A stretch of DNA of 64,000 nucleotides from Stenotrophomonas sp. HITSZ_GD (lineage in GTDB: Bacteria; Pseudomonadota; Gammaproteobacteria; Xanthomonadales; Xanthomonadaceae): the NCBI RefSeq assembly GCF_029543105.1, contig NZ_JARQXB010000002.1:248001-312000 (forward strand), written 5' to 3'. The notes below the pieces were generated by a model. It was not told the DNA's origin. It saw only the letters and a list, made by a program, of their open reading frames with translations, and ran no database searches. Below are positions 17,758-29,757 of this stretch, piece after piece. The number at the start of each line of letters is the position of its first letter. Position 1 is the stretch's first letter. A program made the translations under genes and the position numbers.

Positions 17758-19149
17758 ATGCCGATGTCCGCCACGCTGCAGAGGATGGGCGCCGCCTGGC
17801 GCGCAAGCTGGCACCAGCGCAACACGCTGGACGGCCCTCGCCTGCTCGCCCACGAGCGCGATTTCCTCCCGGCCGCCGACGCGCTGCGCGAAACGCCGCC
17901 GCATCCGGCGCCGCGCTGGCTGCTCGCTGCGATCCTGCTGCTGGCCGCCAGCACGCTGCTGTGGGCGACCTTCGGGCGCGTGGACGTGGTGTCCACCGCG
18001 GAGGGCAAAGTGCTGGCCGTCGGGCTCGCCAAGCCCATTCAGTCCGACATGACCGCCGTCGTCAAGCAATTGCATGTGCGCGAGGGCCAGCGCGTGCGGG
18101 CCGGCCAGTTGTTGGTCGAACTGGACCCCAGCGCCACGGGCTCCGAGCTGGCCAAAGGCGAGGAACAACGCACGACGGCGCTGCTCGACGCCGCGCGCGC
18201 CCGCGCCCTGCTGCAAGCGACGGACGGTATCGCGTGGGTTCCGCCGGACATTCCCACGCTGCCGGAAGCCACGCAAAAGGAGTGGCACGCTCGCCTGCAA
18301 GCCCAGCAGGCAGAACTGCAGGCGGCGCGCGCCGGCGCCACCTCGGTGGTCGCCGAGCGCGAGGCCGACATCCTCGCCACGCGCGCCAGCATCGCCTCGT
18401 TGCGGCAGAGCCTGCCGATCAGCCGCGAGATGGCCGCCGACTACAAGCGCCTGCTCGCCGGAAAGTTCGTCGCCCGCCACGCCTGGCTGGAACGCGAGCG
18501 CGTCGCCCTGGAGCAGCAACAGCAACTCGCCGCACAGCAGGCCCGCCTGGCCCAGGCCGAGGCCGCGCACCGGCAGGCGCTGCAGCAACTGCGGCAATTC
18601 GATGCGCAACGCCGCGCGGAACTGCTGGGGCAGGTGCACGACGCCGAGCAACGCCTGGCCGCCCTCGACCAGGACCTGCGCCGCCTCCGCCAGCGCGATG
18701 CCCTCACCCGTCTGGCCGCCCCCGCCGATGGCGTCGTGCATCAGTTGTCCGTGACCGCGCCCGGGGCCGTCGTCACCGCCGCCCAACCGATCATGCAGAT
18801 CGTGCCGGCGGACGCGCCCTCGGAGATCGAGGTATTTCTCGCCAACCGCGATGTCGGCTTCGTCCGCGTAGGCCAGCCGGTGAACGTCAAGGTCGATACC
18901 TTCGACTTCACCCGCTACGGCATGTGGACGGGCAAGGTCGTCGCGCGCTCGCCGGACGCCATCGACGACCCCCAGCGCGGCCCCGTGTACGCGGTACGCG
19001 TGCGCCTCGACGCCCGGCCGGACAGCCCGATGCCGCTGGCGCCCGGCATGCATGTGCGCGCGGAAATCCGCACCGGCCGGCGACGAATCCTTTCCTACTT
19101 CCTTTCACCGCTGCAGCGCCGGCTGGACGAAAGCGCGCGCGAGCGTTGA
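17758..19149 (+). CDS. Type I secretion membrane-fusion protein (HlyD-like)
   Basis: This 463-residue periplasmic adaptor is anchored by one N-terminal helix (about residues 58-78, LLAAILLLAASTLLWATFG). It then shows the lipoyl half-motif VVKQLHVREGQRVRAGQLLVELDP, a long Ala/Gln-rich coiled coil (about residues 140-310, QQQQLAAQQARLAQAEAAHRQ) and the C-terminal lipoyl/beta-barrel domain (LAAPADGVVHQLSV, then IEVFLANRDVGFVRVGQPVNVKVDTF). This is the classic HlyD layout. It starts 3 bp after the ABC transporter stop and precedes the RTX substrate genes, so it should bridge that ABC transporter to TolC. Confidence 0.95.
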   Translation: MPMSATLQRMGAAWRASWHQRNTLDGPRLLAHERDFLPAADALRETPPHPAPRWLLAAILLLAASTLLWATFGRVDVVSTAEGKVLAVGLAKPIQSDMTAVVKQLHVREGQRVRAGQLLVELDPSATGSELAKGEEQRTTALLDAARARALLQATDGIAWVPPDIPTLPEATQKEWHARLQAQQAELQAARAGATSVVAEREADILATRASIASLRQSLPISREMAADYKRLLAGKFVARHAWLERERVALEQQQQLAAQQARLAQAEAAHRQALQQLRQFDAQRRAELLGQVHDAEQRLAALDQDLRRLRQRDALTRLAAPADGVVHQLSVTAPGAVVTAAQPIMQIVPADAPSEIEVFLANRDVGFVRVGQPVNVKVDTFDFTRYGMWTGKVVARSPDAIDDPQRGPVYAVRVRLDARPDSPMPLAPGMHVRAEIRTGRRRILSYFLSPLQRRLDESARER

Positions 19150-19263
19150 CCCCCCTTAGGAACGCCCTCAACCCCAGGAGACTTCCCGCCCTTCCGAGCC
19201 ACTGCAGTGCCCGCCCGGCCACTTCCGGCCGGCGGTTCCCTCATTTCATAAGGACACAACACC

Positions 19264-19572
19264 ATGGACTTCTTCTCCCAGTTCCAAGCCCAGCTGCAGC
19301 AGTTCAATGCCCGCCTCGTCGAACAGGCCCGCAGCCTCACCGCCAGCCTGCCGCAGGGCGAGTCGGGCGTGTGGGTCAACGGCCAGAAGGTGAGCTCGCT
19401 GCCGAACCTGCCGGTGGCCACCGAAACCACCATCACCAACGGCAATGTCGTCACCCGCACCGTGTCGCTGGCCGACTCCATCGCCTCGTTCCATTCGCAG
19501 GGTGGCGTGACGGTGATCCAGTTCGGCAACGGCAGCAACGCGCCGGAGTCGCTGCTGGCCCGCGGCCAGTAA
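19264..19572 (+). CDS. 102-aa protein of unknown function in the RTX locus
   Basis: I do not recognise this protein. It has no signal peptide or membrane helix. The N-terminal ~30 residues are an amphipathic, glutamine-rich helix (MDFFSQFQAQLQQFNARLVEQ). The rest is rich in Thr, Ser, Val and Gly and looks beta-stranded (SGVWVNGQKVSSLPNLPV, ETTITNGNVVTRTVS, GGVTVIQFGNGSNAPESLL). A good SD (AAGGA) precedes the ATG. It lies 114 bp after the adaptor gene and 33 bp before the RTX gene. Lack of a Sec signal plus the location suggest either a co-exported type I substrate or a cytoplasmic partner of the RTX protein; this is inference. Confidence 0.75.
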   Translation: MDFFSQFQAQLQQFNARLVEQARSLTASLPQGESGVWVNGQKVSSLPNLPVATETTITNGNVVTRTVSLADSIASFHSQGGVTVIQFGNGSNAPESLLARGQ

Positions 19573-19605
19573 TCGCACTGGCCAACAGGCACGCAAGAGG
19601 AACCT

Positions 19606-20736
19606 ATGTCCACTTTCAACCTCTCATTCCTGCAGTTGCTCAGCAGCCTGCTGCAGCCTGCGGCCAAGCCCGCAGCCGCCGACCCGGTGTTCAACCTGGA
19701 CGGCTGGCTGAGCCTGGACACCCCGCCGGTGACCCCGGACGCGGTGAGCGCGCCGGCGACGCCCGCCCCCGCCGCCTCGCAGGCGGCGGGTCGCACCTAC
19801 TTCGGCGGCATGGGCCGTGATGTCCTGTCCACCGGCGCCGGCAACGACGTGCTGGACGGTGGCATGGGCAACGACGTGCTCGACGCCGGCGCCGGTGACA
19901 ACCTGGTGCAGGGCGGCATGGGCGACGACAAGCTCACCGTGGGCCACGGCCACAACACCGTGGATGGCGGCATGGGCAACGACGTCATCCAGGCGGGCCA
20001 CGGCCGTAACCGGCTGTACGGCGGCATGGGCAACGACACCATCACCGCCGGCAACGGCGGCAACGAGGTCGATGCAGGCATGGGCAACGACACGGTGACG
20101 GCCGGCCATGGCGACAACCGGGTCGATGCGGGCATGGGGAACGACAGCGTGACCACCGGCAACGGTCGCGACATCCTGACCGGCGGCATGGGCAACGACT
20201 GGCTGTCGGCCGGCGGCGGGCAGGATGCCTACCGCTTCGACGGCGCATTCGGGCGCGACGTGATCGACAACCGCGACGCCAGCGACAGCACGGACCGCGT
20301 CGAGTTCTCGGCCGGCTCGGGCATCCAGGCGCAGCAGCTGTGGTTCCGCCGCAATGGCGCCGACCTGGTCGTGGACGCGGTCGGCACCGGGCGCGCGGCG
20401 TCCGGCAGCCAGTCCAACGGCATCAACGGATTGAGCTTCGGCAGCGGCGACGTCTTCAGTGGCAACGTGTTCGGCCAGAACGGCGGCACGCTGACCGCGG
20501 ATACGAAGACGGTGCAGCGCGAGGGGTCCATCACCCTGCGCAACTGGTACAGCGATCCGGCCAGCCAGGTCGATCTCTTCCAGGATGCGTCCGGGCGCAC
20601 GCTGCAGAAGGGACAGGTCGATGGACTGGTGTCGGCCATGGCGGGGTTCGGCGGCGTGCCGGCGAACCTGTCCAGCCTGAGCGAGAGCCAGCGCCAGCAA
20701 CTTGACGTGGTGATCGCCCAGAGCTGGGCAGCCTGA
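19606..20736 (+). CDS. RTX-only calcium-binding protein, type I secretion substrate
   Basis: This 376-residue acidic protein lacks a Sec signal. A short N-terminal segment (residues 1-66, hydrophobic helix then Pro/Ala linker) leads into eight 18-residue units (about 67-210). Each unit holds a canonical calcium-binding nonapeptide GGMGNDxLx and a second, variant nonapeptide such as AGHGRNRLY. After the repeats a Ca-binding-associated domain follows (VEFSAGSGIQAQQLWFRRNGADLVV, SITLRNWYSDPASQVDLF), then a C-terminal region that should carry the uncleaved type I signal. There is no protease, lipase, pore-forming or acylation domain. SD GAGGAA supports the ATG. Its position after hlyB/hlyD-like genes makes it the likely cargo. 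Confidence 0.9.
   Translation: MSTFNLSFLQLLSSLLQPAAKPAAADPVFNLDGWLSLDTPPVTPDAVSAPATPAPAASQAAGRTYFGGMGRDVLSTGAGNDVLDGGMGNDVLDAGAGDNLVQGGMGDDKLTVGHGHNTVDGGMGNDVIQAGHGRNRLYGGMGNDTITAGNGGNEVDAGMGNDTVTAGHGDNRVDAGMGNDSVTTGNGRDILTGGMGNDWLSAGGGQDAYRFDGAFGRDVIDNRDASDSTDRVEFSAGSGIQAQQLWFRRNGADLVVDAVGTGRAASGSQSNGINGLSFGSGDVFSGNVFGQNGGTLTADTKTVQREGSITLRNWYSDPASQVDLFQDASGRTLQKGQVDGLVSAMAGFGGVPANLSSLSESQRQQLDVVIAQSWAA
19804..20235 (+). repeat. Eight tandem 54-bp RTX units
   Basis: Eight in-frame 54-bp units each encode an 18-residue double nonapeptide. The first half is nearly invariant (GGMGND or AGMGND), while the second half varies (GAGDN, GHGHN, GHGRN, GNGGN, GHGDN, GNGRD). The codons of GGCATGGGCAACGAC are almost identical from unit to unit, which suggests recent expansion or gene-conversion homogenisation. 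Confidence 0.9.
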
Positions 20737-20755
20737 TCCAAGGACGGTACAGGCG

Positions 20756-20787
20756 ACGGCCGCTTCCCTCGGGAAGCGGCCGTTTTT
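20756..20787 (+). terminator. Terminator of the RTX gene
   Basis: A perfect 13-bp stem ACGGCCGCTTCCC / GGGAAGCGGCCGT with a 2-nt TC centre (20756-20768 with 20771-20783) is followed by T5. It separates the RTX operon from the convergent RND operon. Confidence 0.92.
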
Positions 20788-20798
20788 CGTTCAGGCCG

Positions 20799-23700
20799 TC
20801 AGCCGGCGATGGCCGAGGCCACCGCCTCGCGCGGCGAGCGGCCGCGCGCACGGCGTACCAGCCGCGCCGCGCCGTTGCTCATGTCATCCAGCATGGCGTA
20901 AATCGTCGGCAGGAACAGCAGGCTCACCACCGTGGAGAACGCCAGGCCGCCGGCGATGGCGCGCGCCATCGGGTAGTAGGGCGGGCCGTCGCCGAACATC
21001 TGCGTGGTGGTCAGCGAGATCGGCACCATCGCCAGGATCGCCGTGCCCATCGTCATCATGATCGGGCGCAGGCGCTCGCGCGAGCCTTCCACCAGCGCAT
21101 CGGTACGGCTCAGGCCACGCCGGCGCAGGTTGTTGATGTGCTCGATCATCACGATGCCGTTGTTCACCACCACGCCCATCAGCACCAGGATGCCAATGAA
21201 GGACATGATGCCGAACGTGGTGCCGGTCAGCGCGAACAGCCAGAACACGCCGAAGATCGAGAACAGCACGCCGCTCATGATCGCCGCCGGGAACAGCAGC
21301 GACTCGAACACCGCCGCCATCACCACGTAGATCATCACCAGCGCGATGATCAGGTTGAACAGCATCTGCTTCATCGCCTGGCCGTCGTCCTGGTAGTCGG
21401 CGCCGTCGAAGGTGAAGCTGTAGCCGGCCGGGAAGCTCATGTTCTTGAGCACCGACTCCATCGCCTTGCGCCCATCGGGCTGGGTCACCTTCTCGCCCAG
21501 GTTGGCCTTGATGGTCAACGTGGTCTGGCGGTTGGTGCGGCCGATCTGGGTCGCCGACGGGCGCATCTGCACGTCGACCAGGCTCAGCAGCGGCACGGTG
21601 CGGCCATCCTTGGTGCGCACGGTGAAGCTGTCCAGGTCCTCCGGCTTGGTGTTCTCCGCCCCGGCGAAGCGCACCCACACCGGTACCTCGTTATCGCCGC
21701 GGCGGAATTCGCGGATCGGCGAACCGCGCAGCGCCAGCCCGACGAACTTGGCCACCTCGTCGGCGCTGAAGCCGAACGCGGCCGCGCGTTCGCGATCCAC
21801 GCGAATCGCCAGCTCGCTGGTGCGGTCGCCGTTGTCGATGTGCACGTCGCGCAGTTCCTTGCGCTGGGCCAGCAGCGGCAGCACTTCCTCGCCGATCTCC
21901 TGCAGCGCCTGGGTCGAGTCGCCCACCAGCTGCACCTGCACGCCATTGTTGCCGCCGTTGTTGCCGCCGCCGTTGTTGCCGATGCTGTAGTCCGCGCGTG
22001 CCGAGCGCGGCATCTCCTTGCGGATCGTCTCCAGGATCGCCGCCGTGTCCTTGGCCTTGACCTTGTCGGTATCGAAGGTGATGACCGTGCTGCCGCTTTC
22101 CTGCTCGCTGTACCACGAGTACAGCTGGGCGATGTGGAAACGCGCGCGGTTCTTCTCCAGGTAGTCTTCCACCCGCGCCACTTCCTGGCTCAGCTGCTCG
22201 CGGGTGTAGGAGCCCTTCCACTGGTAGCCGATGAAGGCTTCCTTGCCGCCGTCGCCGCCGAACATGTCCACCTTGGTCAGCTTCATCGGCACCAGGCTCA
22301 CCAGCACCACCATGACGATGCCGAACACGCTCCAGCCGCGATGCTCCAGCGTCCAGCGCAGCAGCCGGGCGTAGTGCACCTGCAGGCGCGCGATCAGGCC
22401 CTTGTTCGAGTTCACCAGCGCCGGCGTCTTCATGCGCGCGGACAGCATCGGGATCAGGCTGATGGCCACCAGCCAGGAAGCCAGCAACGACACCGAGATC
22501 GTAATGGCGATCTGCGCCATGAAGATGCTGATGTTGTTGGTCTCGCCGAACAGGTTCGGCAGGAACACGATGCAATGGCACAGCGTGCCCGCGCTCAGCG
22601 CGATGGAGACGTTGCGGGTGCCGACCAGCGAGGCGCCGACCGGGTTGTCGGGCATGCGTTCGCGCTCCTGGTAGATGCTCTCCACCACGACCACCGCGTT
22701 ATCCACCAGCATGCCGACCGCCAGCAACAGGCCCATCATGGTCAGGATGTTCAGCGTGACGCCGACGAAGTACATGAAGCCCAGGGTGATGGCGAAGCAG
22801 ATCGGGATCGCCAGGGTCACCATCAGCGTCGAGGGCCAGTGACGCAGGAAGAAGAACAACACGGTGATCGACAACAGCAGGCCGATCGCGCCGGCCTCGG
22901 CCAGTTCGGCCAGCGAGGAGGTCACGTCCTTGCCCTGGTTGGCGATGACCTTGATCTGCACGTCGCTCATCGCCGGCTGCTTGCGGATCGCATCGACTTC
23001 CTTCAGGGCCAGACGCGAGACTTCCACCAGGTTGGCGTTGCGCTCCTTGAAGATGTCCAGGCCGATGGCCGGGCGCCCGTCCAGGCGGCGGCCGTAGACC
23101 ATGCGCGTGGGCTTCAGGCGCACGTCGGCGATGTCGCCCAGGCGCAGGCCTTTGTTGTTGAGCACCAGGTCGCGCAGTTCCTGCAGGTCGCGCAGTTCGC
23201 CCACCGGCTGCACGCGGATGCGCTGGCCGTTGTCGTCGATCTGCCCGGCGGAGACCGAGAAATTGAGCTTGCCCAGCTTCTCGCTCAGGTCGTTCAGGCT
23301 CAGGTCGTGCGCGGTCAGGCGGTCGGGTTTGATCGCGATCTCGACCTCGTTCGGCGGCGCGCCGGAGATCTCCACCCGCGCCACGCCCGGCAGGCGCTCG
23401 ATGCGCTGCTTGAACTCGCGGTCCAGCATGTCGTACGCGCCGGTCAGGTCGGCCTGGCTGGCCAGTCGCACGCGCAGGATCGCCTCGTCGCTGCTGGACC
23501 ACTTGTAGACGTGGTAGCGCTGCAGGTCGTCGGGCAGGTCGTCACGAATCGCATCGATGCGCTGGCGCGCATCGGACGCCGCGATGGCGATGTCGCGGTC
23601 CCAGTCGGAGAACTCGATGAAGATGTTGGCGCCATCGGCCGTGGCCACCGAGCGCATGCGCTTGATCCCGGTCATCGTGGCCAGCGCTTCTTCCGCCGGC

Positions 23701-23890
23701 CGGACAAGGTTGCGTTCCACCTCGTCCGGGGTCGAGCCGGTATACGGCAGCTCGACGAACAGGAACGGCGCGGAGATGTCCGGCAACGCCTCCAGCGGCA
23801 GCCGGAACGCGGCGATCAGGCCCACCACGACCAGCGACACGAAGCACATGATCGTGGTGACCGGCCGGCGAATGGAGAACTCGGCGATGC

Positions 23891-23894
<4 letters not shown>
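20799..23894 (-). CDS. RND efflux permease, subunit B (degenerate proton relay)
   Basis: This 1031-residue inner-membrane RND transporter of the AcrB/MdtB superfamily starts at MSIAEFSIRRPVTTIM; ATG 23894 overlaps the upstream permease stop as ATGA. It has 12 predicted helices and two large periplasmic loops. The TM4 relay, DD in AcrB, reads MLVDNAVVVVES, so one Asp is Asn. The TM10 lysine of AcrB is replaced (VVVNNGIVMIEH). An Asn/Gly tract (GNNGGGNNGGNNG) lies in the second periplasmic loop. With its neighbour it may form a heterotrimer like MdtB/MdtC, with this subunit not translocating protons in the usual way. Substrates are unknown. Confidence 0.92.
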
Positions 23895-27411
<3,517 letters not shown>

Positions 27412-27415
<4 letters not shown>

Positions 27416-28560
27416 GAACGCTTGCCTTCATCGCCCTGGGCGATCGCGGTGGCGGCTTCGACCTTGGCCTGCGGTTCGCCGATGACCTGCACCTGCGTGC
27501 CGTCGCGCAGCGCGACCTTGCCGGCGGTGACCACCTGGTCGCCCTCCTTCAGGCCCTCGCGCACTTCCACCCACTGGCCTTCGGCATAGCCCAGCTTCAC
27601 CGGCACGCGCGCCACCTTGCCGTCGCGCACGCGGAACACCGCCGGGTCGCCGTCCTCCAGCAACGCCAGGCGCGGCACCACCAGCGCGTCGGCGCGCTGG
27701 TCGTAGTCGATGCGGATACGGCCGAACATGCCCGGCTGCAGCGCGTCGGCCTCGTCGGCGAAGGCGCAGATGACGCGGAACGTGCCGCTGCCCGAATCGA
27801 CCACCGGCGCCACGCGGTCCACCTTGCCGGTGAAGCGCTTGCCGGGCAGCGCGTCGGCCAGCAGCGTGACCGGCTGGCCGGCCTTGAGCGTGGCCAGTTC
27901 GCGCTCGGGCACGTTGAGGGTGGCCTCCAGCTTCGAGTCGTCGACGATGCGGAAGATCGGCGTGTTGATCTGCACGAAGTTGCCGTCCTTGATCGAGCGC
28001 GAGGCGATCACGCCGCTGATCGGCGCCACCACCGTCGTGTAGGACAGCTCCAGCGCCGCCATGCGGTACTGGGCGCGGGCGTTCTCCACGTCGAACTTGA
28101 GCTGGTCCACCTCGGCCGCGCTGACCAGCTGCTTGTCGACCAGGCGGGTGGCGCGCTGGTAGTTGTTCTCCAGCTTGCGCATCTCCGACTCGGTCTGGGC
28201 CAGGGTCAGGCGGGCGCGGTCCGGGTCCAGGCGCACCAGCGGCTGGCCGGCGCGGACCTTCTGGCCTTCCTCCACCAATACCTGCAGGGCCACGCCGGAG
28301 GTCTTGGCGACCACCTGCGATTCGGCGCGCGGCTCCAGCGCCGCGGTGCCGGTGTAGCTGGCTGCCACGGCGCGACGAGACGCCTTGGCCACCTCCACCG
28401 GCACCGCGTCGGCGGCCTTTTCCTCCTTCTTGTCGCCTTCCTTGGCGGCCTGTTCGTTGGCGTCGCCGGACTTGCAGCCGGCCATGAGCAGCGTGGTGGA
28501 GAACAGCAGCGCGGCAGCACAAACTCCGGTGCGGCCGAGCGTGAAGGAGATTCGCGACAT
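27412..28560 (-). CDS. RND efflux periplasmic adaptor lipoprotein
   Basis: This 382-residue membrane-fusion protein has a lipoprotein signal ending in the lipobox LLMAGC (about residue 28), then a Lys/Glu-rich linker. The lipoyl domain (SQVVAKTSGVALQVLVEEGQ), a short helical hairpin (LTLAQTESEMRKLENNYQRA) and beta-barrel segments (GKVDRVAPVVDSGSGTFRV) follow. It is the first gene of the three-gene RND operon and should connect both permeases to an outer-membrane channel, which is not encoded here. No TetR- or MarR-type regulator is adjacent; the 211-bp divergent gap to the cytochrome gene must hold the promoter. Confidence 0.93.
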
Positions 28561-28771
28561 CGTCGTGTCCCTGGTGGATGCGGTGAACAGGTGTTGTAGG
28601 CAAGTAAATCACCACCTGACCAGAACGCCAATGGCCCAAAGGTCATGGGTCCAGGCTCAGGCCCTATTCACCCCCGTTCCCGTCGCCGCCAATCGCAGGC
28701 ATACTCGGGTCGTTCCGTGCCACCCCCACTCCGGAACGACTCCAAATACAGCCTTCCGGACAACGAAACCA

Positions 28772-29176
28772 ATGCGCCCGCAGCCGCTCGCCGCTTGTCT
28801 CGCTCTGGTCGCCTTCCTGCCGTTCTGGGTCGCCCGAGCCACACCGCAGTCCGTTCCCGCCGCTTCGCCCGCCACCGCACCGGCCGCCGCAACGCCGGCG
28901 CCCGCCCCCACGCCGGATGCCCTCACCGGCGATCCCGCCAAGGGCAAGGTCATCACCTACACCTGCCAGGGTTGCCACGGCATCCCCGGTTACAAGAACG
29001 CCTACCCGAGCTTCAGGGTGCCGAAGATCGGCGGGCAGTCGTCGAAATACCTGACCCAGGCCCTGGTCGAATACCGGGAGGGCAAGCGCAAGCATCCGAC
29101 GATGCAGGCGCAGGCCCAGAGCTTCACGGACCAGGACATCGCCGACATCTCCGCCTTCCTTTCCACCCTCAAGTAG
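28772..29176 (+). CDS. Exported class I cytochrome c
   Basis: This 134-residue protein has a Sec signal peptide (MRPQPLAACLALVAFLPFWVARA), a Pro/Ala-rich linker and a single cytochrome c domain. The heme motif is CQGCHG; a YKNAYPSFRVPKIGGQ segment before a C-terminal methionine (HPTMQAQAQSFTDQDIADI) probably supplies the sixth ligand. The pattern resembles the small c553/c554-type cytochromes that feed terminal oxidases. The open frame runs further upstream, but ATG 28772 gives the signal peptide. The next gene, 8 bp away, encodes a second similar cytochrome. Confidence 0.9.
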   Translation: MRPQPLAACLALVAFLPFWVARATPQSVPAASPATAPAAATPAPAPTPDALTGDPAKGKVITYTCQGCHGIPGYKNAYPSFRVPKIGGQSSKYLTQALVEYREGKRKHPTMQAQAQSFTDQDIADISAFLSTLK

Positions 29177-29184
29177 GCGCGCCC

Positions 29185-29646
29185 ATGTCGACCGCCAAGC
29201 ACGCACCGCGTTTTGCCATCGTCCTGCTTGCCGCCCTGGCCGCCGCCGCGTGCAGCCAGTCGCAGGTGGAATCCACGGAAAAATCCGCCGGCGACCCCGG
29301 CCATGCCAGCGGCGAGCACGGGTCGAGTTCCTCGGCCGGCCTGCCCGCCGGCCGCATCGAGGCCGGCGACCAGCTCGCCCATGCCAAGGGCAAGGCCACC
29401 GGCCAGAGCTGCGTGGATTGCCACGGGCCGGATGGCAACGCGCCCATCGATGCGACCTATCCCAAGCTCGGGGGCCAGTACGGCGACTACCTCGCCCACG
29501 CGCTGCAGGCCTACCGCTCGGGGGATCGCCAGCATGCGCTGATGTCGCCGCAGGCGGCGAACCTCAGCGACCAGGACATCGCCGACCTGGCGGCGTACTT
29601 CGGTTCGCGCGCCTCGCAGCTGCGGGACTTGAAGAACGCCCACTGA
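29185..29646 (+). CDS. Lipoprotein cytochrome c
   Basis: This 153-residue protein has a lipoprotein signal (FAIVLLAALAAAAC) and then a Ser/Gly-rich linker. One class I cytochrome c domain follows, with heme motif CVDCHG and the later YPKLGGQYGDYL and HALMSPQAANLSDQDIADLAAYF segments (probable axial Met). It is closely related in layout to the preceding gene and probably co-transcribed. The lipid anchor suggests membrane-attached electron transfer. The redox partner is not identifiable here. Confidence 0.9.
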   Translation: MSTAKHAPRFAIVLLAALAAAACSQSQVESTEKSAGDPGHASGEHGSSSSAGLPAGRIEAGDQLAHAKGKATGQSCVDCHGPDGNAPIDATYPKLGGQYGDYLAHALQAYRSGDRQHALMSPQAANLSDQDIADLAAYFGSRASQLRDLKNAH

Positions 29647-29654
29647 TCGAACAC

Positions 29655-29686
29655 ACGCGGCGCGCGGCGTGGACCGCGCGCCGCGT
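29655..29686. other. Long GC hairpin between convergent genes
   Basis: A perfect 13-bp inverted repeat ACGCGGCGCGCGG / CCGCGCGCCGCGT (29655-29667 with 29674-29686) lies 9 bp after the cytochrome stop. No T-run follows on either strand, so it may protect 3-prime ends rather than terminate by itself. Confidence 0.5.
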
Positions 29687-29757
29687 TGTCCTCGCTGCCG
29701 TGGGCGCAGCGCGCGTGGGAACGGCGAACATTCCGCTGGCGGAGCCCGCGCGCGCCG

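Noticed and set aside
19804-20235. CRISPR-like or other noncoding direct repeats
   Set aside because: The 54-bp periodicity is in frame and encodes RTX nonapeptides.
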